Assembly (NCBI GenBank): GCA_900766895.1
Contig: CAAFXF010000028.1
Span: 1 to 5,457, forward strand
Length of the DNA: 5,457 nt
Origin: Clostridia bacterium
GTDB lineage: Bacteria; Bacillota; Clostridia; Oscillospirales; Acutalibacteraceae
Direction: 5' to 3'
Part shown: piece by piece, positions 1-5,457 of the stretch
Numbering within the stretch: position 1 is the stretch's first letter
Layout: each line of letters opens with the position of its first letter
Program-made: the position numbers and the translations under genes
The notes under the pieces: model-generated
What the model was told of the DNA's origin: nothing
What the model saw: the letters and a program-made list of their open reading frames with translations, nothing else
Databases searched by the model: none

Positions 1-20
1 ACACGACGCTCTTCCGATCT
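1..20 (+). other. Illumina TruSeq adapter remnant (not genomic)
   Basis: These 20 bases are identical to the 3' end of the Illumina TruSeq universal adapter, including the terminal CTCTTCCGATCT. They sit at the very first base of the window, where an untrimmed adapter would end up at a contig edge. The reading frame of the following gene stays open through the adapter only by chance, so residues translated from it are not real. The codon at 20-22 is a chimera of adapter and genome. Confidence 0.97.
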
Positions 21-595
21 ACAGCAAGGAGCACGGCAGCCTCGTAATTGAAGACGACTTTGACAGCGACTTTTTGTATCAAGCAAAGCCAACTCCGTCG
101 CTTTATGCTTTGTCAAGCTCTCAAAATGTAATCTATATGGGTAGCTTTTCAAATGTACTTATTCCCGGAATAAGAATAAGCTTTATGGTACTGACAGAGG
201 AGCTTGCAGGAAGATTTGAAAAGCAAAAACACAGATTTGCACAGGCAGCAAGCAAGACAGAGCAAATAGCACTTTGCCAATACATCCGTGACGGACACAT
301 AAATTCGCAGGCAAGAAAAATCAGGAGGCACTATACCACAAAGGCAAAAAAGCTGTATGACGAGCTATCTGCGTCATTGCCTAATGCAAATGTGGAATTA
401 AGTGAAAACGGATTACAGGTAAAAATTCAGCTTGACTTTGACAAAGATGCAGACGTGTTTGAAAAACACGGAATAAGCGTAAACATTGTCAACATCGACA
501 ACCAAAAAGCAAAAATAACCCTTACACCGTCAGCTGTTAGAGTTGAAGATATACCAAAGGCTGTTGAAATGCTAAAGTCAATACTTGCGTATTAA
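21..595 (+). CDS. MocR/GabR-family PLP-domain transcriptional regulator, C-terminal fragment with PLP lysine replaced
   Basis: This is the 3' part of a regulator of the MocR/GabR type, which joins an N-terminal GntR winged helix to a fold-type I aminotransferase-like domain that senses a ligand through pyridoxal phosphate (PLP). Only about 190 residues of the second domain are present. The helix-turn-helix and the N-terminal half are lost at the adapter junction. The match rests on EDDFDSDF (about bases 50-73), QNVIYMGSFSN followed by IPGIRIS (122-181), and a QYIRDGHI segment then RRHY. These line up well with what I recall of B. subtilis GabR (EDDYDSEF, QNVIYMGTFSK, LPGLRIS). A TTG at 74 is not the start, because conserved sequence in the same frame lies upstream. 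Oddities: the PLP-binding lysine is Asn (AAT, 152-154), the Tyr of EDDYD is Phe, and the usual Arg near the C-terminus is not evident. It may therefore be a regulator that no longer binds PLP covalently. The regulated gene is unknown. Family confidence is high. Confidence 0.88.
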
Positions 596-654
596 TTTTT
601 AGAACTTTTGTATTATAAGTCCTATTTTAAGTACCATAAACAGTAAGGCTATTG

Positions 655-660
655 TATAAT
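655..660 (+). promoter_or_regulatory. Consensus -10 box (TATAAT) of a sigma-A-type promoter
   Basis: A perfect TATAAT lies 53 bases before the ATG of the 94-residue membrane protein gene, which predicts a transcript start near base 667 and a leader of about 47 bases. No good -35 box is visible at the normal 16-18 base spacing (the best hexamer near 632-637 is TACCAT), so the promoter is either weak or activator-dependent. The -10 box overlaps the left arm of the inverted repeat described at 658-713. Confidence 0.55.
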
Positions 661-713
661 AATCTCCTATGAATTACAATGTGAATGTAAAGAAAATTCA
701 AAGGAGAATTATT
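658..713 (+). promoter_or_regulatory. Inverted repeat able to sequester the ribosome binding site of the downstream gene
   Basis: The left arm at 658-668 (AATAATCTCCT) pairs with the right arm at 702-713 (AGGAGAATTATT): 11 base pairs with one bulged A at 708 and a 33-base loop. The right arm contains the AGGAG ribosome binding site (702-706), which ends seven bases before the ATG at 714. In a transcript coming from upstream, this fold would hide the ribosome binding site. A transcript started by the -10 box at 655-660 would begin near 667 and lack most of the left arm. The pairing is read from the sequence. Its regulatory role is inferred. Confidence 0.45.
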
Positions 714-998
714 ATGAAAATCAAAGAAATACTTAAAGGAATTATTATTTCGGTTGTAACATTAGCGGTTGGATATGCGGCAATGGCAATTCCCTTTAAC
801 CTGTTTTTGTCGGTATCCAAGGACGGACAAAGAATATTCTTTTTAGTTGAGCTGTGTGTATACTTTGTTGTCGGTTGTATATTTTTGCTTATTCAGGACA
901 AAAAGGAAAAGCAGGCCGAAAAGGAAAAGGCGCGTCACAGGCTTCGCGAAGAAAAAATAAAGGATGTACAGGAAAACTGGTACAACATAGCAGCATAA
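714..998 (+). CDS. Small two-helix membrane protein of unknown function
   Basis: This 94-residue protein matches no family I recognise. It has two likely membrane helices, at about residues 9-33 and 41-60, separated by a short polar turn (SKDGQR). They are followed by a strongly charged, Lys/Glu/Arg-rich tail from about 61 to 88 that probably forms a cytoplasmic helix or coiled coil. By the positive-inside rule both termini would face the cytoplasm. The start is the ATG at 714, because AAGGAG lies at 701-706 with seven bases of spacing. An in-frame ATG at 669 has no ribosome binding site and would put a polar, basic leader before the first helix. The gene lies downstream of the MocR-type regulator on the same strand but has its own -10 box, and it ends two bases before a strong terminator. 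The gene call is well supported by this arrangement. The function is unknown. Confidence 0.75.
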   Translation: MKIKEILKGIIISVVTLAVGYAAMAIPFNLFLSVSKDGQRIFFLVELCVYFVVGCIFLLIQDKKEKQAEKEKARHRLREEKIKDVQENWYNIAA

Positions 999-999
999 G

Positions 1000-1036
1000 A
1001 AAATGCTCAAAGGACAACACCTTTGAGCATTTTTTT
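1000..1036. terminator. Strong intrinsic terminator, probably bidirectional, between convergent genes
   Basis: A perfect 14-base-pair stem (1000-1013 with 1020-1033, core ATGCTCAAAGG / CCTTTGAGCAT) encloses a six-base loop (ACAACA, 1014-1019). On the plus strand it is followed by a run of seven T's (1030-1036), a classic rho-independent terminator for the small membrane protein gene that ends at 998. On the minus strand the same stem runs into TTTTCTTATG, a weaker U-rich tail, and lies just after the trkH stop codon (1035-1037). It probably ends that transcript too. Confidence 0.9.
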
Positions 1037-2498
1037 ACTTTTTATGCGATTTCTTTTTCATAACATCAATCCACAAATTAGGGCTGAAAAGTAACAAAAT
1101 CGGGAAAATCTCAAGTCTTCCGGCAAGCATATCAAAAATAAAGACATATTTTGATAAATCGCTGAAATGACTGAAATTTCTTGAAGGTCCGACAAGTGAC
1201 AAACCCGGACCTATATTATTCATTGTAGCGGCGACGGCTGAAAAGTTTGTTGCCAGGTCATAATTCTCCGCAGAGATAATGAGCAAGCTTGTAATGAAAA
1301 TCAGAGAGAATGTCATAAAGAAAACATTTGTTGACCTTATAACTTCGTGTTCAACAGGCTTTCCGTCAAGCCTTACCTTTTTAACGGTTTTGGGATGAAT
1401 ATATGACTGAACCTCTTTTTTTATTGTTTTAAGCAATAAAACAATACGCGAAACCTTAATTCCTCCTCCCGTGCTTCCGGCGCACGCACCGATAAACATA
1501 AGAAGGACAAGAATGGTTTTTGAAAGCGACGGCCACAAATCAAAATCAACAGTTGTATATCCTGTGGTTGTAATTATTGATGCAACCTGAAATGCAGAAT
1601 GAGTTAACGTGTCGCTAACATTGTTATACATATGATAAGTATTAAGGCTGATTACTGTTATTGCACTGACAATAACAAGAAGATATACCCTTACCTCCTC
1701 CATTTTTACAGCCTTACCGAAATGCTTAAACAGAACAAAATAGTAAAAATTAAAGTTTATGCCAAACAACACCATAAACACGGTAATAACCCATTGAATA
1801 TAGGTTGAGTAGCTTGCCATGGAATCACCCTTTATTCCAAAGCCACCTGTGCCCGCAGTACCGAGAGCAGCAGTTACGGCATCAAATATAGGCATTTTGC
1901 CTGCAACAAGAAAAATTATTTCAAGCACAGTAAGAGCAAAATACAACAAATAAAGCATACGAGCTGTGTATCGCATTTTCGGAACAAGCTTACCGACAGA
2001 CGGTCCGGGGCTTTCAGCCTTCAGAAGATTTACATTTGAACCGCCTGAAATTTTAACAACAGTAAGGATGAAAACAAGCACACCCATACCGCCAATCCAG
2101 TGTGTAAAGCTACGCCAAAACAACGATGCATGCGACAGCGACTCAACATCATTAAGTATACTTGCGCCGGTGGTAGTAAAGCCTGACACTGTTTCAAAAA
2201 GAGCATCGGTAAAACGAGGTATTTCACCTGTCAAATAAAAAGGTACAGCACCGAAAACCGAAAGAAAAATCCAGCTCAATGCAGTGGCAATACAGCCCTC
2301 CTTAAGATAAAATACATTGTTTGTATTCTTTTTTGCAACCATAACTGCACCGATAAGCAGTGTAATTACTGACCATATAAGGTATACCTTATATTCATTT
2401 TCGGAATATATCAAGCCTACCATACATGGCAGGAGAAGCAATAACCCCTCGAGCACAAGTACATAGCCAAGAATTTTTCTGATAATTGAACTATTCAT
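1035..2498 (-). CDS. trkH: Trk-type potassium uptake protein TrkH (membrane channel subunit)
   Basis: This is the potassium-translocating integral membrane subunit of the Trk system, and it works with the TrkA encoded just upstream. At 487 residues it has the length of E. coli-type TrkH rather than the shorter KtrB, including the extra N-terminal hydrophobic region (about residues 8-52). All four pore loops of the superfamily are visible, each with its filter glycine: TTTGAS at about 108-113, GTAGTGGFG at 213-221, TTTGYTT at 310-316 and NNIGPGL at 427-433. The family signatures WIGGMGVLVF (134-143), GSTGGGIKVSR (341-351) and AGRLEIFP (459-466) are also intact, so it looks functional. The ATG follows the trkA stop codon by 11 bases, with a modest AGGA overlapping that stop, which suggests translational coupling. 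The stop codon lies in the A/T tract of the shared terminator. KtrB is the main alternative and is less likely because the partner is a full-length double-RCK TrkA. Confidence 0.95.
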   Translation of the reverse strand: MNSSIIRKILGYVLVLEGLLLLLPCMVGLIYSENEYKVYLIWSVITLLIGAVMVAKKNTNNVFYLKEGCIATALSWIFLSVFGAVPFYLTGEIPRFTDALFETVSGFTTTGASILNDVESLSHASLFWRSFTHWIGGMGVLVFILTVVKISGGSNVNLLKAESPGPSVGKLVPKMRYTARMLYLLYFALTVLEIIFLVAGKMPIFDAVTAALGTAGTGGFGIKGDSMASYSTYIQWVITVFMVLFGINFNFYYFVLFKHFGKAVKMEEVRVYLLVIVSAITVISLNTYHMYNNVSDTLTHSAFQVASIITTTGYTTVDFDLWPSLSKTILVLLMFIGACAGSTGGGIKVSRIVLLLKTIKKEVQSYIHPKTVKKVRLDGKPVEHEVIRSTNVFFMTFSLIFITSLLIISAENYDLATNFSAVAATMNNIGPGLSLVGPSRNFSHFSDLSKYVFIFDMLAGRLEIFPILLLFSPNLWIDVMKKKSHKK

Positions 2499-2509
2499 AT
2501 ATTACAATC

Positions 2510-3913
2510 CTAATCAAGAATATTACTAATATCATTAAAGCCTGTATGAGTTGTAACAATCATTACACTGTCACCCGGCAAAATACAATCCTGACCGGTA
2601 GGAATAATGATTTTTCCCTGACGCGAAATAAAGCAGATAAGCAGGTTATCCTTGAGCTTTAGCTTCATAATAGGAACATTGGTAACTCTTGATTCCCTGT
2701 CAATCTTAAACTCAACCGCCTCTACCCTATGGTCAAACAGATGATACAGGGTTTCAACATTTGAGCCCTTAGAGGCTTTTTTGGCTCTGACATAAGCAAT
2801 AATAGCCTCCGGTGTAATGTATCGAGGATATACAACCGAGCCGATGTCAAGGTTATCAATAGCTTCCTTAAACTTAATCTTGTTAATTTTTGTTACAAGC
2901 TTTGCATTTGAAAAGTTCTTGGCATGAACGGCAAGAAGAATATTCTCCTCATCTGAGCCTGTGAGGGTTACAAACGACTCAACAGTAGGCAAACCCTCTT
3001 CATTTAACAGATCCTCATCGGCGGCATTGCCGTTAATAACGTCAACCTTTGGCAAAAGCGAGGCAAGCTCCTCGCATCGCTCCTTGTCCTTTTCAATAAT
3101 TGTAACGTCAATACCGTTGTCGCACAAACGCTTTGCAAGATAATAACCGGCTTCACCGCCGCCGATTATCATAGTATTTTTTACCTTATTGGACTTAAAG
3201 CCAATGTGCTTAAAGAATTCGGATACTCTCTTTGACGGAGCGACAAATGAAATTGCATCCCCTGCCTTTAGTTCAAAGTCACCGGTAGGAATGTAAATCT
3301 GCTTTTCTCTTTCAACTGCGCAAACAAGAACATCATTAGTGCTTTTTCCGAGCTGTGCAATAGTCATTCCGTCAAGAATATTACCGTAAGGGATTCTTAT
3401 CTTAACAAGCTCCGCCTTGCCGTGAGCAAAGGCAGACACCTCGAGCGCTGTCGGCAGGCAAAGTATTCTGTAAATTTCTCGTGATGTTTCGTATTCGGGA
3501 TTGATAATCATAGCAAGACCGAGACGCTCCTTGATATGATTAAGCTCATGTGAATAATCGGGATTACGCACCTTGGCAATGGTTGCACAATCACCGACTC
3601 TTGACGCAACAATACAGCAAAGAAGATTTAACTCATCGGAGTTAGTAACAGCGATAAGCAAATCTGCATCAATTATGCCTGCCTCCTTTTGTATGCTGAA
3701 GGAAGCACCGTTGCCCACAATACCCATTACATCGTATGTACTTGTAATTTTTTGAATCTTTTGAGCAGATGTATCAATAACGGTTATGTCATGATTTTCT
3801 ATTGACAGCTGTTCAACAAGTGCAGTACCCACAACACCGCAGCCGATGATAATTATCTTCAGTCCGCTTAAAGATACAAGCTCCTCTTTAATTCTTTTTC
3901 CTAACAAATTCAT
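2510..3913 (-). CDS. trkA: Trk potassium system peripheral regulatory subunit TrkA (two RCK units)
   Basis: TrkA is the cytoplasmic subunit that binds NAD(H)/ATP-type nucleotides and gates TrkH. The 467-residue protein has the full TrkA layout: RCK_N Rossmann domain 1 (about residues 18-135, GCGVVG at 24-29, acidic Asp47 ending the second strand), RCK_C 1 (about 155-235), RCK_N domain 2 (about 246-365, GGGEAG at 251-256, Glu274 in the matching position) and RCK_C 2 (about 385-465). Both glycine motifs are intact, unlike the single-copy KtrA of about 220 residues. I chose the ATG at 3911-3913 because AGGTGA (3918-3923) precedes it at good spacing. The frame stays open to a GTG at 3937 that directly abuts the stop of the upstream gene, but that GTG has no ribosome binding site. 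Even from the ATG there are about 17 residues before the first Rossmann strand, more than in E. coli TrkA. It is probably co-transcribed with trkH. Confidence 0.94.
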   Translation of the reverse strand: MNLLGKRIKEELVSLSGLKIIIIGCGVVGTALVEQLSIENHDITVIDTSAQKIQKITSTYDVMGIVGNGASFSIQKEAGIIDADLLIAVTNSDELNLLCCIVASRVGDCATIAKVRNPDYSHELNHIKERLGLAMIINPEYETSREIYRILCLPTALEVSAFAHGKAELVKIRIPYGNILDGMTIAQLGKSTNDVLVCAVEREKQIYIPTGDFELKAGDAISFVAPSKRVSEFFKHIGFKSNKVKNTMIIGGGEAGYYLAKRLCDNGIDVTIIEKDKERCEELASLLPKVDVINGNAADEDLLNEEGLPTVESFVTLTGSDEENILLAVHAKNFSNAKLVTKINKIKFKEAIDNLDIGSVVYPRYITPEAIIAYVRAKKASKGSNVETLYHLFDHRVEAVEFKIDRESRVTNVPIMKLKLKDNLLICFISRQGKIIIPTGQDCILPGDSVMIVTTHTGFNDISNILD

Positions 3914-3917
3914 TCCA

Positions 3918-3923
3918 TCACCT
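3918..3923 (-). promoter_or_regulatory. Ribosome binding site deciding the trkA start
   Basis: On the minus strand AGGTGA lies four bases before the ATG at 3913. It matches the 3' half of the canonical AGGAGGTGA anti-16S sequence. The alternative GTG at 3935-3937 sits directly against the uxaA stop codon and has no comparable site, so this element favours the shorter 467-residue trkA product. Confidence 0.6.
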
Positions 3924-3937
3924 AAAGACGTAACCAC

Positions 3938-5407
3938 CTACATAATTACGCCGTCCTTAAAGATTGAAATATCGCGGTAATTATTTATCTCATTTTTTGT
4001 TTTTTTGCCGTTTGCAGTTTCAATAATCAATTCAAGCAGGTCGTCGGCAAGTGCATTAACATCCGCACCGTTAAGAATATCGCCTGCATTAAAATCGATC
4101 CAGTTTGCTTTTCTGTTGTACAATGCAGTGTTTGAGGAAATCTTAACTGTCGGCACGGCAGCACCGAGAGAGGTTCCTCTGCCTGTTGTAAACAAGATTA
4201 TTTGAGCACCTGCACATACAAGATTTGTAACCGATACAATGTCGTTACCCGGACCTGTTAAAAGATTAAGTCCGTTATGAGTTGCAGTCTCACCGTAGGC
4301 GAGAACATCCGTTACGACGCTTTTACCACCCTTTTGAACACAGCCGAGAGACTTTTCCTCAAGAGTAGTTATTCCGCCGTCGTGATTGCCCGGTGAAGGA
4401 TTTTCGTAACAAGCAACACCGTGCGAAAAGAAGTATTCCTTAAAGCCGTTTATCATTTCAACCTGCTTTTGAAATACATTAATGTTTTCACTGCGTTCCA
4501 TAAGTATTTGCTCGGCGCCGAACATTTCAGGCACCTCGGTCAAGATAGTTGTTGCACCGCAGGAGGTTAGCCTTTCGTTTACGACACCACAAAGAGCATT
4601 TGCAGTTATACCCGAAAAGGCATCGGACCCACCGCATTTGTATCCTACAACAAGCTTGTCTAAGCCGACAGGCTGTCGTCTGTCATTTTTTATTGTATTG
4701 TATATTTCCTCAATAAGCCTTGATCCGTGTTCAATTTCATCCTCAACATCCTGGCACACCATAAACTTAACTCTGCTTTCGTCGACATTGCCAAGATATT
4801 TTTTGAAGGTTTCAAGGTTTGTATTTTCGCATCCCAGGGACACAACAAGAACGCCGCCTGCGTTTGGATGTTGAACAAGAGAAGCAAGAATTTTTCTTGT
4901 ATTATCCTGGTCGTCACCAAGCTGACTGCAGCCAAACTGATGAGCATAGGCAAAAACCCCGTCACAGCCGTCACCGATATTTGAAAACCTTCGTTCAAGC
5001 TCGATTGCGGTTTTATTAACACAGCCGACGGTTGGAATAATCCATATTTCATTTCTTATACCTACCCTGCCGTCTGACCGCAAATAACCGTTAAAGGTTT
5101 TATCACTTTTAACAGGCGAATATGCGTTATTTCCCGAAAAGGTATATTCAAGCTTATCGGAAAGATTGGTATGTAAATTATGAGAATGAATATAGCTTCC
5201 CTTTTTTACATCACAGGTTACGTGGCCTATCGGGTAGCCGTATTTAATGACATTATCCCCTGCCTTCAAATCCTCAAGCAAAATCTTGTGTGCAAACGGG
5301 ATATCGTCAAGTGCGATAATATCACCCTCCGTATAGCCTTTTTTTATATCAGACACGGCAACGGCAACATTATCTGCAGGATTAATTTTGACAAGATTTG
5401 ATTTCAT
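3938..5407 (-). CDS. uxaA: Altronate dehydratase family protein (UxaA/GarD superfamily)
   Basis: The closest known role is dehydration of D-altronate to 2-keto-3-deoxy-D-gluconate (EC 4.2.1.7), a cytoplasmic, metal-dependent step in galacturonate breakdown. The 489-residue protein is close to the usual UxaA length (about 495) and shorter than galactarate dehydratase GarD (about 520). An N-terminal SAF domain (about 1-85) carries INPADNVAVA and VIKYGYPIGH. The catalytic domain follows, with GYLRSDGRVGIRN (107-119), HQFGCSQ (156-162), SLGCENTN (190-197), KCGGSDAFSGITAN (257-270), ENPSPGN (335-341) and FTTGRGTSLG (406-415). These are the conserved family blocks, and no obvious key segment is missing. 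The ATG at 5405-5407 has AAAGGA seven bases upstream. It follows a probable dUTPase gene by 17 bases and precedes trkA, with none of the usual galacturonate genes (uxaB, uxaC, kdgK, kdgA) in view. Family assignment is firm, and substrate is less certain (another sugar acid is possible). Confidence 0.9.
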   Translation of the reverse strand: MKSNLVKINPADNVAVAVSDIKKGYTEGDIIALDDIPFAHKILLEDLKAGDNVIKYGYPIGHVTCDVKKGSYIHSHNLHTNLSDKLEYTFSGNNAYSPVKSDKTFNGYLRSDGRVGIRNEIWIIPTVGCVNKTAIELERRFSNIGDGCDGVFAYAHQFGCSQLGDDQDNTRKILASLVQHPNAGGVLVVSLGCENTNLETFKKYLGNVDESRVKFMVCQDVEDEIEHGSRLIEEIYNTIKNDRRQPVGLDKLVVGYKCGGSDAFSGITANALCGVVNERLTSCGATTILTEVPEMFGAEQILMERSENINVFQKQVEMINGFKEYFFSHGVACYENPSPGNHDGGITTLEEKSLGCVQKGGKSVVTDVLAYGETATHNGLNLLTGPGNDIVSVTNLVCAGAQIILFTTGRGTSLGAAVPTVKISSNTALYNRKANWIDFNAGDILNGADVNALADDLLELIIETANGKKTKNEINNYRDISIFKDGVIM

Positions 5408-5424
5408 TGTTACATCCTTTGTAA

Positions 5425-5457
5425 TTAAGCCTTTGTTGTTGAGCCGAATCCACCGTC
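5425..5457 (-). CDS. dut: C-terminal end of a probable dUTPase (partial at window edge)
   Basis: Only the last ten codons and a TAA stop are inside the window, reading DGGFGSTTKA. Trimeric dUTPases end in a flexible arm bearing motif V, usually written RGxGGFGST(G), which closes over the active site. The residues seen here match the end of that motif and are followed, as usual, by only a few residues before the stop. dUTPase hydrolyses dUTP to dUMP and pyrophosphate, which keeps uracil out of DNA and feeds thymidylate synthesis. The stop lies 17 bases before the uxaA ATG, so the two are probably co-transcribed. The call rests on one short motif and should be treated as provisional. Confidence 0.6.
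   Translation of the reverse strand, partial: DGGFGSTTKA

Noticed and set aside
74..595. TTG at 74 as the start of a 173-residue protein
   Set aside because: Conserved family sequence (VIEDDFDSDF) continues in the same frame upstream to the adapter junction, so this is an internal codon of a truncated gene.
596..654. Possible terminator after the MocR-type gene
   Set aside because: Only weak A/T pairings (ACTT/AAGT) are present, with no GC-rich stem and no T-run. Read-through into the small gene therefore seems possible.
669..998. Longer 109-residue form of the small membrane protein starting at the ATG at 669
   Set aside because: No ribosome binding site precedes 669, and the predicted transcript start (about 667) would leave almost no leader. 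The ATG at 714 has AAGGAG at ideal spacing.
854..1063. Overlapping plus-strand frame of 69 codons
   Set aside because: It is out of frame within the membrane protein gene and runs through the terminator hairpin. Composition is low-complexity and there is no ribosome binding site.
1966..2238. Plus-strand open frame opposite trkH
   Set aside because: It lies antisense to well-conserved TrkH pore sequence, with no ribosome binding site and no recognisable protein features.
4482..4874. 130-codon plus-strand open frame opposite uxaA
   Set aside because: It is a Ser/Thr/Pro-rich shadow of a highly conserved enzyme on the other strand, with no ribosome binding site or family resemblance.
4690..5052. 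120-codon minus-strand frame inside uxaA
   Set aside because: It is out of frame within intact, conserved altronate dehydratase sequence. The real frame is unbroken, so this is not a frameshifted piece.
21..5457. CRISPR array, insertion sequence, tRNA or attachment site
   Set aside because: I found no spaced direct repeats, transposase motifs, terminal inverted repeats or cloverleaf-like sequence by reading both strands.

Overview
The window looks like the end of a draft or metagenome contig from a low-to-moderate GC Gram-positive bacterium. It most resembles a gut-type anaerobe of the Clostridia (Ruminococcaceae/Oscillospiraceae or Lachnospiraceae-like). That placement is an inference from the A/T-rich intergenic DNA, strong AAGGAG-type ribosome binding sites, and the mix of a GabR/MocR-type regulator with a full-length Trk potassium system. 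No 16S or other marker is present. The first 20 bases are not genomic: they match the 3' end of the standard Illumina TruSeq adapter exactly, so biological sequence starts at base 21.

Plus strand, left side: bases 21-595 hold the C-terminal part of a MocR/GabR-type regulator (the aminotransferase-like domain), cut off at the adapter junction. The lysine that should hold pyridoxal phosphate is an asparagine, and a conserved tyrosine nearby is phenylalanine. After a 118-base intergenic region comes a 94-residue protein with two membrane segments and a charged tail (714-998). That region carries a consensus -10 box and an inverted repeat that can pair with the next gene's ribosome binding site. 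The small gene ends at a strong hairpin terminator (about 1000-1036), which also serves the genes converging from the right.

Minus strand, right side: a tightly spaced run of genes is read from the right edge leftward. It starts with the last ten codons of a probable dUTPase (5425-5457), then an altronate dehydratase family enzyme (uxaA, 3938-5407), then trkA (2510-3913) and trkH (1035-2498). Gaps are 17, 24 and 11 bases, with no terminator between genes, so they are probably one transcript. TrkH is the potassium-conducting membrane subunit and TrkA its nucleotide-binding cytoplasmic gating subunit, so the last two genes make one transport system. The sugar-acid dehydratase and the nucleotide-pool enzyme have no obvious functional link to it.

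I see no CRISPR array, insertion sequence, tRNA or rRNA, and no clear new defence or mobile system. The points most worth attention are the adapter artefact, the PLP-lysine loss in the regulator, and the ribosome-site-sequestering repeat that overlaps a promoter.
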